DNA of 64,000 nt, taken from assembly GCA_002050355.1 (NCBI GenBank), contig MWYY01000041.1, positions 1 to 64,000 of the forward strand, written 5' to 3'. The stretch's first letter is position 1; the number at the start of each line of letters is the position of its first letter. The notes below the pieces were generated by a model that was given only the letters and a program-made list of their open reading frames with translations, was not told the origin of the DNA and did not search any database. Of the stretch, positions 11,299-19,991 are shown piece by piece. The DNA is from Acidobacteria bacterium 28-9. GTDB lineage: Bacteria; Acidobacteriota; Blastocatellia; Pyrinomonadales; Pyrinomonadaceae. The position numbers and the translations under genes are program-made.

Positions 11299-11791
11299 TA
11301 CCGCGACAGCTTGCTGCGGCTTTATACTGTATGAATGAGCAAGTTCATTCATAAAAACCACAATGTTTCGGTTTTGATGTATCACATCGTTTGCCCGTCG
11401 AGATACCGACGAACTGTTTTATCGGCAACCGTCGATGCCAAACTCAAAGAGATTTGCTTTGAGATTCAAAAGCGCTATGAAATTACATTTCTTGAAATTG
11501 GTTCGGACGATGACCACGTTCACTTTTTAGTGCAGAGTGTACCAATGTATATTCCAAAGCAATTAGTGCAAATTATCAAAAGCCTGACGGCGCGAGAAAT
11601 ATTTAAAGCCTGTCCCGAAGTAAAGAAATACTTGTGGGGCGGCAAATTCTGGAGCGAAGGATATTTCCTCAGCACAGTCGGCGCGCACGGCAACGAGCAA
11701 ATGATAAAGAACTATGTTCAGCAACAAGGTAACATTGAGTCAAACGGTCAACTCAAACTCTTTTAATACCCCGTCAGCTTGCTGCGGGGTA
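11299..11791 (+). mobile_element. IS200/IS605-family element (TnpA only) with terminal hairpins
   Basis: A Y1 transposase gene is bracketed by two related bulged hairpins. The left one is at 11301-11319 (CCGC, bulge GAC, AGC-TT-GCT, GCGG). The right one is at 11768-11790 (ACCCCG, AGC-TT-GCT, CGGGGT). Such subterminal imperfect hairpins, not inverted repeats, are what TnpA binds in this family. There is no TnpB gene, so it is IS200-like. It lies between the ABC exporter and the DUF4385 gene. Exact cleavage sites cannot be fixed by eye. Confidence 0.87.
11335..11766 (+). CDS. tnpA: IS200/IS605 transposase TnpA (Y1 HUH)
   Basis: The 143-residue product is full length for a REP/IS200-type Y1 transposase. 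The HUH metal-binding motif is visible as HVHFLVQ (about 62-68), and the catalytic tyrosine sits in the C-terminal helix NYVQQQG (about 126). The conserved YHIVCPSRYRRTVL start and GGKFWSEGYFLSTVG block are typical. It cuts and rejoins single-stranded DNA at the hairpin ends. The frame is intact and both ends are present, so the element may still be mobile. Confidence 0.95.
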   Translation: MSKFIHKNHNVSVLMYHIVCPSRYRRTVLSATVDAKLKEICFEIQKRYEITFLEIGSDDDHVHFLVQSVPMYIPKQLVQIIKSLTAREIFKACPEVKKYLWGGKFWSEGYFLSTVGAHGNEQMIKNYVQQQGNIESNGQLKLF

Positions 11792-11806
11792 GTTTATTAA
11801 AAATCT

Positions 11807-12274
11807 ATGACGGCAAAATTCGATTATTCGCTCGATTATAAAAGGTTAGATTTTCGTAAAAATCTCGAACTTTACCGCATTGGTAAAGGTGAGCAGGGAG
11901 TTTTGCTCGTCGAGCCTTACAAAAGTGAAATCGTTTGTCACTGGCGCTTCAAAACGCCGGAAGTTGCCCGCGAATCGAGTGCAAAAATTTACGAAATGTT
12001 TCTCGAATACAAGCGACAGAACGATTTTGTCGGAATGGATATGGCACGAAAGTTTTTGCAAATGGGCATTACCAGGGCGCGACGCTACGCAAATCATCCG
12101 AGTGGCAGAAAATATAAAAAAGGAACGAGAGAAATAATTCTGGTTGAAGGCGAAGACGAAATAAAAGCTGAATCTGCCAAAATTTTTTCCGAAAAATATT
12201 ACCTCGCTAAAAACGATGTCAAATATCAGGCAATGATAAAAGCGCACAAGGAAAAATACGAAAATGGCGATTGA
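11807..12274 (+). CDS. DUF4385 family protein
   Basis: The 155-residue protein begins FDYSLDYKRLDFRKNLELYRIGKGEQGVLLVEPYKSEI in essence and contains MDMARKFLQMGITRARRYANH, features of the DUF4385 family, whose function is unknown. It is soluble, with no signal peptide. It overlaps the downstream CYTH gene by 11 bp, so the two are co-translated and may act together. The IS200 element ends about 15 bp upstream, which may have cut off the original promoter. Confidence 0.8.
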   Translation: MTAKFDYSLDYKRLDFRKNLELYRIGKGEQGVLLVEPYKSEIVCHWRFKTPEVARESSAKIYEMFLEYKRQNDFVGMDMARKFLQMGITRARRYANHPSGRKYKKGTREIILVEGEDEIKAESAKIFSEKYYLAKNDVKYQAMIKAHKEKYENGD

Positions 12275-12809
12275 GATTGAGAAAAAATACCGCTTAACTT
12301 TGCAGCAAAGCGAGCAAATTGTAGTAAATTTGCAAGAGTTCGGCGCGGAATTTCAAGGGGAAGATTTTGAAACGAATACGCTTTATGGCGGCGGTATTCT
12401 GGACGAAAAGCTCGCCGTTTTGCGGATTAGAAAGACACAAAATAAAACGATTTTAACTTACAAACAACGTATACAGAACAGTTCTGAAATCAAACACCAA
12501 ATCGAACACGAAACAAATGTCGAGAGAGAGGAGGAAATTGAAAAAATTATCGAAAATCTCGGTTTTGTTAAAGCAGTGATTTACGAAAAGCGCCGTAAAA
12601 CCTGGAGTTTTCGGAATGTTGAAGTTGTTTTAGATGAGTTACCGTTTGGGCTTTTTATGGAAATCGAAGGTTCGATTCAGGGCATAACAGAAGCCGAAAT
12701 GTTACTGGATGCCGAAGATTTCAAAGTTGAACTTGAGACTTATCCACGTTTGACAATGAAACAGGGAATTCAGAACGGACAAATTATCGAAGCAAAATTT
12801 GTCGATTGA
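12264..12809 (+). CDS. CYTH domain protein (class IV adenylate cyclase/ThTPase-like)
   Basis: The 181-residue product has the N-terminal ExExK motif EIEKKYRL (E4, E6, K8) of the CYTH tunnel fold, plus later strands with ILTYKQRI, VIYEKRRKTW and the acidic VVLDELPFGLFMEIEGS. Family members are class IV adenylate cyclases (CyaB), thiamine-triphosphatases or tripolyphosphatases; sequence alone does not decide. Its 3' part (from 12517) is the first copy of the 1,228-bp tandem duplication, but the gene itself is complete. Confidence 0.88.
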   Translation: MAIEIEKKYRLTLQQSEQIVVNLQEFGAEFQGEDFETNTLYGGGILDEKLAVLRIRKTQNKTILTYKQRIQNSSEIKHQIEHETNVEREEEIEKIIENLGFVKAVIYEKRRKTWSFRNVEVVLDELPFGLFMEIEGSIQGITEAEMLLDAEDFKVELETYPRLTMKQGIQNGQIIEAKFVD

Positions 12810-12888
12810 TTTTTATATTTGGAATTTATTGGCTTTCCTGCTTATTCAAAATAATCGGAAAACCCTCTAAGTTAGAAAAGCCTGGTAA

Positions 12889-13744
12889 TTACTTGTTCAC
12901 CAATTGCAATATGTCCTGAACGATGCCGTCCGGTTCGAAAGGTTTCGTGTGGTATTTTTGAAAACCGACGTCAAAAGCCTGTTGTTTGTTGTTTGCGGAA
13001 GCAAAAGCACTTAAGGCAACGGCTGGAACTGCGCCGCCGTTTTCAATTGGTAATTTTCTTATTCGTTCGATTAAAGCATAACCGTCTTCGTTAGGCATTG
13101 CTAAATCGGAAACAATAACATCGGGCAAATTCTCTTCCGACTCAAGCAATAAATTCATCGCTTCAGAAGCAGATTCCGCGCTTGCCACCTGCGCTCCGCT
13201 TTGCTCAAGAAAAAGCTGTAGAACTTCACGCGAGTCAGGATCATCTTCAACTACCAAAATCTTATCACCTCTCAGTAATTTATCTTGTATCGCACTGTGT
13301 TTTGTAACTTCAATTTCTGGTTCTGCCTCTGTGTTACAACGAGGCAGCGAAATGGTAAATGTCGAGCCGTGTCCGATACCTTTGCTTTCGGCTTGAATTT
13401 GCCCGTTGTGTTTTTCCGATAAAATTTTAACGATTGACAAACCTAATCCCAATCCGCTCCGGTCTGAAGAAGATTTTTCATCGCCTTGTTTGAATTGCTT
13501 AAAAATATTCGGCAGCAGTTCGGAACTAATTCCCTGTCCGTCATCTTTGACCATAACTTTTACCGCTTTGTTGCCGGTTTGAGCGCTGATTCTGATGCTG
13601 CCGCCGGATGAAGTAAATTTCAAGGCATTGGAAACCAAATTGGTAAAAACTTGCTGAAGACGCATGCTGTCGCCGAAAACCTGAATGTTTTCATTATCGG
13701 AAAAAAAATCGAGGTAAACATTTTTTGCTTCAGTTAGAGGTTTT
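12889..13744 (-). pseudogene. truncated duplicate of the hybrid histidine kinase (ATPase and receiver domains)
   Basis: This is the C-terminal part of the kinase at 14117-16084, copied by the tandem duplication. It keeps the HATPase motifs NLVSNALKF, DDGQGIS and GLGLGLSIVK and the receiver domain, but lacks PAS and HisKA domains because the copy ends at the 13744/13745 junction. An internal ATG (13665) would give 258 residues without the phosphorylated histidine. Compared with the intact gene it has I for V, H for Q, I for K and D for V substitutions in the linker. It has no evident promoter and is probably not functional. Confidence 0.85.
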
Positions 13745-14037
13745 ATGTCGAGAGAGAGGAGGAAATTGAAAAAATTATCGAAAATCTCGGTTTTGTTAAA
13801 GCAGTGATTTACGAAAAGCGCCGTAAAACCTGGAGTTTTCGGAATGTTGAAGTTGTTTTAGATGAGTTACCGTTTGGGCTTTTTATGGAAATCGAAGGTT
13901 CGATTCAGGGCATAACAGAAGCCGAAATGTTACTGGATGCCGAAGATTTCAAAGTTGAACTTGAGACTTATCCACGTTTGACAATGAAACAGGGAATTCA
14001 GAACGGACAAATTATCGAAGCAAAATTTGTCGATTGA
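13745..14037 (+). pseudogene. truncated duplicate of the CYTH gene (3' end)
   Basis: The sequence repeats the last 293 bp of the CYTH gene at 12517-12809. The N-terminal ExExK metal/phosphate-binding strand is missing, so even if an internal ATG (13804, 77 residues) were used the tunnel fold could not form. It arose with the tandem duplication. Confidence 0.88.
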
Positions 14038-14116
14038 TTTTTATATTTGGAATTTATTGGCTTTCCTGCTTATTCAAAATAATCGGAAAACCCTCTAAGT
14101 TAGAAAAGCCTGGTAA

Positions 14117-16084
14117 TTACTTGTTCACCAATTGCAATATGTCCTGAACGATGCCGTCCGGTTCGAAAGGTTTCGTGTGGTATTTTTGAAAACCGACGTC
14201 AAAAGCCTGTTGTTTGTTGTTTGCGGAAGCAAAAGCACTTAAGGCAACGGCTGGAACTGCGCCGCCGTTTTCAATTGGTAATTTTCTTATTCGTTCGATT
14301 AAAGCATAACCGTCTTCGTTAGGCATTGCTAAATCGGAAACAATAACATCGGGCAAATTCTCTTCCGACTCAAGCAATAAATTCATCGCTTCAGAAGCAG
14401 ATTCCGCGCTTGCCACCTGCGCTCCGCTTTGCTCAAGAAAAAGCTGTAGAACTTCACGCGAGTCAGGATCATCTTCAACTACCAAAATCTTAACACCTCT
14501 CAGTAATTTATCTTGTTTCGCACTCTGTTTTGTAACTTCAATTTCTGGTTCTGCCTCTGTGTTACAACGAGGCAGCGAAACGGTAAATGTCGAGCCGTGT
14601 CCGATACCTTTGCTTTCGGCTTGAATTTGCCCGTTGTGTTTTTCCGATAAAATTTTAACGATTGACAAACCTAATCCCAATCCGCTCCGGTCTGAAGAAG
14701 ATTTTTCATCGCCTTGTTTGAATTGCTTAAAAATATTCGGCAGCAGTTCGGAACTAATTCCCTGTCCGTCATCTTTGACCATAACTTTTACCGCTTTGTT
14801 GCCGGTTTGAGCGCTGATTCTGATGCTGCCGCCGGATGAAGTAAATTTCAAGGCATTGGAAACCAAATTGGTAAAAACTTGCTGAAGACGCATGCTGTCG
14901 CCGAAAACCTGAATGTTTTCATTATCGGAAAAAAAATCGAGGTAAACATTTTTTGCTTCAGTTAGAGGTTTTTGCGAATTATAAACGGTTCTGAGAACTT
15001 CATAAAGATTAATTTGCCGAAGCTCAAGCCGCATTTTGCCTGAAGCAACTCTTGCCAAATCAATCAAATCATCAATCAGTTTGGCTTGCGAGCGAGCACT
15101 TTTCTCGATAGTTTCAAGCGCATTTTTTTGAACATCTTCTTTTACTTCTTTGGTGAGTAGAATTTTTGTCCAGCCTAAAATCGTATTTAGCGGTGAGCGC
15201 AACTCGTGGGAAACTATGGCTAGGAAAAAATCTTTTGCTCGATTAGCTTCTTCGGCTTCATCGCGCGCCTTTTTTTCGCGCGCGTAGACTTTAGCCAGTT
15301 CTTCGCTGGCGACTCTTTTATCGGTTACTTTTCTGACAACGCCTATTGTCTTTTGCGGTTTGCCGCTATCGTCAAGATATGTTTTTCCCTGAACTGCAAG
15401 CCAATGAATCTTTCCGTCTGAATATATCACGCGATATTCTATGTTATATTCTCTACCGTTTGCTTGCGTTTCCAAAAACGCGGTTTCTACTCTGTCACGA
15501 TCTTCGGGATGTGCAATATCCAAAAAAGAACGAAAGGAAATTGTGTCGTGCGGTTCAACTTCAAATAGTTCATTACATTTTGGTGAGGTGTAAATAACAT
15601 CTTCAACCAAATCCCAAAACCACAAACCAATTTCTGCATTTTCAGCCGCATAAAGCAATTGTTCGCTTCGCGCCTTATAATATTCGACTTCTTTTGCGCG
15701 GTCTGTAACGTCCTGAGCACAAAAGAAAATCTGTTCTGAATTGTTTTCCTTATCGAATAAAGATTGCAAAAACAATTCAATATAAATTTTCTCTTCGGCG
15801 TTTACGCGGAAATCCAGGCGAACTTTTGAATTTTTATTCTCGGTTGCTTCGATTATAGCTTTCTCGAGATTTTCCGAAGTATGTTCGGATGATTGCCAAT
15901 ATACGGTTTCTGAAAACTTTTGACCGATAAGAAGCTGCGGTTCGGTAATGGTTTTTTCAAAAATTTTACCTTCAAGACCCAGAACAAATCCTTGTGGACT
16001 GAGTGTCCCAAAAAAAACGAAAACATTTCTGAAAATTTCTAAAGTTTTATCGTTGTCGGAAATCTGATTTTTACTTATCGGCAT
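14117..16084 (-). CDS. PAS-domain hybrid sensor histidine kinase with receiver domain
   Basis: The 655-residue cytoplasmic protein has no membrane helix. Order: a divergent PAS-like region (about 10-130), a PAS/PAC domain (about 140-260, YTSPKCNELFEV and VIYSDGKIHWLAVQG), a HisKA dimerisation helix with phospho-acceptor in SHELRSPLN (H293), a HATPase domain (NLVSNALKF, DDGQGIS, GLGLGLSIVK) and a C-terminal receiver domain with phospho-acceptor in VSDLAMPNEDG (D584) and the conserved Lys in HTKPFE. It probably senses a cytosolic signal; no partner regulator is adjacent. Its 3' half lies in unit 2 of the tandem duplication. Confidence 0.93.
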   Translation of the reverse strand: MPISKNQISDNDKTLEIFRNVFVFFGTLSPQGFVLGLEGKIFEKTITEPQLLIGQKFSETVYWQSSEHTSENLEKAIIEATENKNSKVRLDFRVNAEEKIYIELFLQSLFDKENNSEQIFFCAQDVTDRAKEVEYYKARSEQLLYAAENAEIGLWFWDLVEDVIYTSPKCNELFEVEPHDTISFRSFLDIAHPEDRDRVETAFLETQANGREYNIEYRVIYSDGKIHWLAVQGKTYLDDSGKPQKTIGVVRKVTDKRVASEELAKVYAREKKARDEAEEANRAKDFFLAIVSHELRSPLNTILGWTKILLTKEVKEDVQKNALETIEKSARSQAKLIDDLIDLARVASGKMRLELRQINLYEVLRTVYNSQKPLTEAKNVYLDFFSDNENIQVFGDSMRLQQVFTNLVSNALKFTSSGGSIRISAQTGNKAVKVMVKDDGQGISSELLPNIFKQFKQGDEKSSSDRSGLGLGLSIVKILSEKHNGQIQAESKGIGHGSTFTVSLPRCNTEAEPEIEVTKQSAKQDKLLRGVKILVVEDDPDSREVLQLFLEQSGAQVASAESASEAMNLLLESEENLPDVIVSDLAMPNEDGYALIERIRKLPIENGGAVPAVALSAFASANNKQQAFDVGFQKYHTKPFEPDGIVQDILQLVNK

Positions 16085-16480
16085 ATTATCCGGTTGAGGT
16101 CTGCTTAGGCTAATAATTTGATTCTAACATAACAGTATCTTTCGAATAACTTTTGCATTTAACATTTATATACCTTTTACATAAAAGGTAAAAACTAATA
16201 TACATAGCACAGAAGTGAAGTTATTTTTTATGAAAAAAGATGCATTTACTAAATCAAATTTTTTTCATTTAAAAGAACTGTAAAAGTAATCCGATACATG
16301 GAATTCTTTAAAAATCACTATCAAAATCAAGCAAAAAATTCTATCCAGAAATAAATATAAAAAATGCAATTTTATTTTTAGTGGGGTTTTCTGTATTAAT
16401 TTGTGGCACTTGTTTTTTTGTCATCCACACAATGAGTCTTTAAGCGATTAAATCAAACAAAATAAAAGCATTATAGATAA

Positions 16481-16496
16481 TGGCATAGTCATTGCA
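16481..16496 (+). promoter_or_regulatory. sigma-54 (RpoN) type -24/-12 promoter
   Basis: TGGCATAGTCATTGCA matches the consensus TGGCAC-N5-TTGCA at all but one position, with GG and GC 10 nt apart. It points right, away from the kinase and into a region with no + strand gene, which makes a small RNA the likely product. Enhancer-binding sites cannot be identified by eye. Confidence 0.6.
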
Positions 16497-16507
16497 AAAA
16501 CAAATAG

Positions 16508-16636
16508 TGCCTGTACTAATTGACAATTTTTGAGATAAATTTTTCAAAAAGATAATTCAACAGTGATATTTTGGTTTAAGCTTACCGGGGAAGTGTGGAC
16601 AGGGAAAGAGACAGGTAAAGGGGACTTGTCTCTTTT
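16508..16636 (+). ncRNA. candidate small RNA from a sigma-54-like promoter
   Basis: A transcript starting about 12 nt after the -12 element and ending at the terminator would be about 130 nt. The 5' half is AT-rich and weakly structured; the 3' half is purine-rich and carries the terminator hairpin plus a competing short pairing of TTACC (16582-16586) with GGTAA (16614-16618). No ORF with a credible start fits. This is an inference from promoter and terminator placement only. Confidence 0.35.
16607..16636 (+). terminator. intrinsic terminator
   Basis: AGAGACA and TGTCTCT form a 7-bp stem followed by six T on the + strand. It faces the candidate small RNA; in the other direction it could also help end the epimerase transcript, which stops at 16657. 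Confidence 0.72.
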
Positions 16637-16656
16637 TTATTTTATATAAAATCTAA

Positions 16657-17625
16657 TTATTTATCAGCTTTTTCAGCGAAACGGCTTGAAGCCCACCATT
16701 CGATTGTCTGACGTAATCCGCTTTCCAAATCAAATAGTTTTTCGTATTCTAACCATTCTTTGGCGCGCGTATTATCTGCTTGCGAGTGTTTTACGTCACC
16801 CTTTCTTTCGGATTGGTAATCTGCTTTAATGTCTTTTCTGCCAGTTATTGCCTTTAATGTGTGCAGCAAATCATTAAGTGTTATGCGTTCTCCATTTGCT
16901 ACATTTATCACTTCACCAATGCCTTTGGAAGTCAAAGCGGCTTTAATATTAGCATCTACTACATTAGCGATATATGTAAAATCTCTGGATTGCTCGCCAT
17001 CGCCGTATATAATCGGACAGCTTTTGCTCATTAATGAATCAATAAAACGCGATATCACACCCGAGTATTGTGAAGAAGGATTTTGTCGCGGTCCAAAAAC
17101 ATTAAAGTAACGCAAACAAATTGTTTCCAAACCATAAACCCTGAAAAAAACCTGACAGTAATACTCTCCCATTAATTTTGCTGCCGCGTATGGTGAAAGT
17201 GGAAACGGAATCATTGTTTCAACCTTTGGAAGCATTTTTTGGTTTCCGTATGCAGAACTCGATGCGGCATAAATCACGCGACGGATACCCTGTTGCTTTG
17301 CTTTAAGAAGTAAATTAAATGTGCCGTTGACACAAGCCTGATGAGTTTCTAAAGGATTTTCCACCGAACGGGGAACGCTTGGTAAGGCGGCTTGATGAAA
17401 GACAATTTCAACACTCTCAAGCGATTTCTTGAGTTTTTCGTCATCATTTAGATCCCCTTTAATAAATTCAAAAGCACCTTTTATCTCTTCCAAGTTTTCT
17501 GTAAAACCGGTTGTCAGATTATCTAGAATAGTAACTCTTGCGCCTTGTTTAACAAGTTCTTCAGCTAAGTTTGACCCGATAAAACCTGCACCGCCCGTTA
17601 CCAGGACTTTTGTTGTTAGGGACAT
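16657..17625 (-). CDS. NAD-dependent sugar-nucleotide epimerase (UDP-GlcNAc/glucose 4-epimerase type)
   Basis: This 322-residue extended SDR enzyme has the NAD motif GGAGFIGSNL (about 11-20), the catalytic serine in YAASSSAYG and the YxxxK pair in YAAAKLMGEYY (about 146-156). RYFNVFGPRQNP and DFTYIANVVDA favour the WbpP/UDP-N-acetylglucosamine 4-epimerase or UDP-glucuronate 4-epimerase group. It follows UDP-glucose dehydrogenase in the same direction, so a role in making UDP-uronic acid-derived sugars for surface polysaccharide is likely. Substrate specificity is not readable here. Confidence 0.9.
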   Translation of the reverse strand: MSLTTKVLVTGGAGFIGSNLAEELVKQGARVTILDNLTTGFTENLEEIKGAFEFIKGDLNDDEKLKKSLESVEIVFHQAALPSVPRSVENPLETHQACVNGTFNLLLKAKQQGIRRVIYAASSSAYGNQKMLPKVETMIPFPLSPYAAAKLMGEYYCQVFFRVYGLETICLRYFNVFGPRQNPSSQYSGVISRFIDSLMSKSCPIIYGDGEQSRDFTYIANVVDANIKAALTSKGIGEVINVANGERITLNDLLHTLKAITGRKDIKADYQSERKGDVKHSQADNTRAKEWLEYEKLFDLESGLRQTIEWWASSRFAEKADK

Positions 17626-17704
17626 AAAAATTCAAATTAGGTTATATATTTGGGAAATTTGTAAAAAAATACAAGAATTAGTCCTCGTAATTTTACATAA
17701 TATG

Positions 17705-19003
17705 TTATCTACCAACGCCGACATACTCAAAACCAAGATTGCGCATATCTTTTGGTTCATAAATATTTCTAAGGTCAATGATTTTTGGAAAATTCAAAAG
17801 ATTTTTTACTTTTTCCATATCCAACGCCCGAAATTGATTCCATTCGGTCATGAAAACCAAAGCGTCTGCTCCTTCGATAGCGGCATACTCGTCTGCCGCA
17901 TAATCAATATCCGGCAGATAGTGTTTTGCTTCTTCCATTGCCACTGGGTCGAAAGCCTTGATCTTTGCTCCCCTTGCCTGCATCTCCTTAATAATATCAA
18001 TTGCCGGAGACTCGCGCATATCATCAGTTTCCGGTTTGAATGAAAGACCGAGAACGGCTATATGTTTGCCCGCAAAATCACCGACTAACGACTCGATTTT
18101 GGGAATCATTGCTTTGCGCTGAAGGTCATTTACCTCTATAACCGTATCGACAATACGGGATTCCGTGCCAAAATGTTTTGCTACGGTCGAAAGCGCTCGT
18201 GTATCTTTCGGAAAGCATGAACCGCCAAATCCCGGTCCGGGATGAAGAAATTTATTTCCGATGCGTTTATCCATTCCCATACCGCGAGCGACGTCGTGAA
18301 CATCGCAGCCGATTTTGTCGCAAAGGTTCGCAATTTCATTTATAAAAGAAATTTTTGTGGCTAGAAATGCGTTTGCGGCGTATTTAATTAGTTCGGCTGC
18401 TTCGAGTGAAGTAATAACGATTGGAGTTTCGATTAAATAGAGAGGACGATAGAGGTCTTTCATAATCGCGATCGCATCTTGTTCGTTACTTCCGATTACA
18501 ACTCTATCGGGACGCATAAAATCCTCGATAGCGGCGCCTTCGCGTAAAAATTCGGGGTTTGATGCAACTCCGAAGTTTATTTGTTTCTTCTGATTTTCTT
18601 TTATAAATTCCCGAAGCCATTTTCCGGTTCCGACCGGAACAGTCGATTTTGTTACAAGAACCTTGTAACAATTCATATGTTCGGCAATATCTTTGGCTGC
18701 CGATTTGTAAAAGCTCATATCGGGAGAACCGTCTTCTCGCGGCGGTGTTCCGACTGCTAAAAAAATCACTAATGCTTGTTCGATTGCGGACTTAATCTCA
18801 GTTGTAAAATGGAGCCTTCCGGCTTTTGAATTTTTTTCAACAATATCGTCTAAACCCGGCTCATAAATAGGTATGATTCCTTGATTTAATCGGTCTATTT
18901 TACCTTTATCCACATCAACGCAGGTTACTTCCACGCCATATTCGGCAAAACAAGCCCCTGTCACTAAACCGACATATCCTGTACCAATAACTGCAATATG
19001 CAT
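17705..19003 (-). CDS. ugd: UDP-glucose 6-dehydrogenase
   Basis: The enzyme oxidises UDP-glucose twice to UDP-glucuronate. The 432-residue chain starts with the NAD-binding GTGYVGLVTGACFAEYG and has the catalytic cysteine in GFGGSCFPKD (C263), the hinge helix and a C-terminal UDP-binding domain. Length and motifs match the bacterial family. It precedes the epimerase by 79 bp and probably shares its transcript. Confidence 0.96.
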   Translation of the reverse strand: MHIAVIGTGYVGLVTGACFAEYGVEVTCVDVDKGKIDRLNQGIIPIYEPGLDDIVEKNSKAGRLHFTTEIKSAIEQALVIFLAVGTPPREDGSPDMSFYKSAAKDIAEHMNCYKVLVTKSTVPVGTGKWLREFIKENQKKQINFGVASNPEFLREGAAIEDFMRPDRVVIGSNEQDAIAIMKDLYRPLYLIETPIVITSLEAAELIKYAANAFLATKISFINEIANLCDKIGCDVHDVARGMGMDKRIGNKFLHPGPGFGGSCFPKDTRALSTVAKHFGTESRIVDTVIEVNDLQRKAMIPKIESLVGDFAGKHIAVLGLSFKPETDDMRESPAIDIIKEMQARGAKIKAFDPVAMEEAKHYLPDIDYAADEYAAIEGADALVFMTEWNQFRALDMEKVKNLLNFPKIIDLRNIYEPKDMRNLGFEYVGVGR

Positions 19004-19062
19004 AAAATTGAAAAATTTATATAAATCTGATAATGGTTGTTAAATTATTCACAATCAAAATA

Positions 19063-19103
19063 AAATTTACGGGTCACGTTTGTTTAACATGACCCGTAAA
19101 TTT
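19063..19103 (-). terminator. terminator of the FecR-like gene
   Basis: AAATTTACGGGTCA (19063-19076) pairs perfectly with 19090-19103, 14 bp with a 13-nt loop, followed by a T-rich tract on the minus strand. It lies 45 bp after the stop of the FecR-like gene and separates it from ugd. Confidence 0.8.
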
Positions 19104-19148
19104 AAAGCTAAGTTTAATTTTGCGAAACCACAAAACTCAACTGAACTC

Positions 19149-19889
19149 TTAGCGTTGAGATGCGCCAGTTGTACTTAAAACAATTGCAGGCGGACCAAGT
19201 TCAACGTTATTATCTCCGCCGAAAAAGATTGCCGCGCCAACCGCACCAGCCGCAGCCAGTAAAAGAAGCAAAGAACCCGCACCCGCAGTTCTTACTGGTG
19301 GAACCGAACCGGGACGCAGACATGGTTTACATCCGGTTTGAGAAGGATTGCCGTATGTCGCATCCGTTCCGGCAGCAACTTGTTTATCGGTAGAACCACT
19401 TCTTAAAGTAACTAAACCGATTGTAGTTTCAACGTGGGTTTGTGTGCAACGAGCTTCGTCCGAACAACCGACATCGACACTAAAGGTGTCAGCTTGTCCG
19501 GTGTCGGCAATAACGGTTGCATTCCTCGTCGTAACGGTAGCTGCAATACCGGCGGTGTTAGCAATGCGAACTTGTCCGGCTGTCAGCATTCCAACGATAC
19601 TGTTGTTTGTAAACTTTAAGGTTACAGTAGTATCCGAAAGAAGTTCTACGCGACCGCTTTTGCCTAAATTAATCGTAGCGGTTGAATTTGTGCCGGTAAC
19701 GATTGTGCTACCCGATATTACGGTTGAGTTAGAAACAGATTTTTGACCATCAACGGTAACTTGTCCGCTAACCGTCATTTCACCCATCACATCATCTGGA
19801 GCGGCTAGAACAGCCATTGAAAAAACACTCCAAACAGCGACGGCAATGAGAGATGTTATAGATTTACGAATGATAGTTTTGCCGAGCAT
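19149..19889 (-). CDS. secreted FecR-like protein with C-terminal membrane helix (paralogue 1)
   Basis: The 246-residue protein has a signal peptide (about 1-29, ending VLAAPDD), a beta-rich FecR/LysM-like domain (SGQVTVDG, ATINLGKSGRVELLSDTTVTLKF), four cysteines (GCSDEARC and GCKPCLRP), and a C-terminal hydrophobic helix SLLLLLAAAGAVGAAIFF followed by the short tail GGDNNVELGPP. This one-helix tail layout suggests envelope anchoring. It has a strong Shine-Dalgarno (AGGAGG). It shares layout and the INLGK(S/A)G(R/K)(V/I)EL motif with the next gene. It is unlike TonB-coupled FecR, which has a different N-terminus; function unknown. Confidence 0.78.
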   Translation of the reverse strand: MLGKTIIRKSITSLIAVAVWSVFSMAVLAAPDDVMGEMTVSGQVTVDGQKSVSNSTVISGSTIVTGTNSTATINLGKSGRVELLSDTTVTLKFTNNSIVGMLTAGQVRIANTAGIAATVTTRNATVIADTGQADTFSVDVGCSDEARCTQTHVETTIGLVTLRSGSTDKQVAAGTDATYGNPSQTGCKPCLRPGSVPPVRTAGAGSLLLLLAAAGAVGAAIFFGGDNNVELGPPAIVLSTTGASQR

Positions 19890-19991
19890 TTTATTTAATT
19901 TCCTCCTGAATAAATCCTTCTATAAAATAAATCATTTCCCAGTATGCCCTAAATTTTAACAAACCGGCATACTAAAAACGATTTGCAGTAA

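Larger units (their letters stand above)
12517..14972. repeat. 1,228-bp direct tandem duplication
   Basis: Unit 1 is 12517-13744 and unit 2 is 13745-14972; every landmark recurs at an offset of 1,228. Both start ATGTCGAGAGAGAGGAG and end GTTAGAGGTTTT. The unit spans the 3' end of the CYTH gene and the 3' end of the hybrid kinase (convergent). The flanking copies keep complete genes and the centre carries a truncated copy of each. By eye I see four differences only, all between about 13264 and 13352, all changing an amino acid. The junction shows no microhomology. Confidence 0.93.
16085..16656. other. AT-rich spacer between hybrid kinase and epimerase
   Basis: This 572-bp stretch has no convincing protein gene. 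It contains the kinase promoter region at its left, a sigma-54-like promoter at 16481-16496 and an intrinsic terminator at 16607-16636, both on the + strand. Confidence 0.7.
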
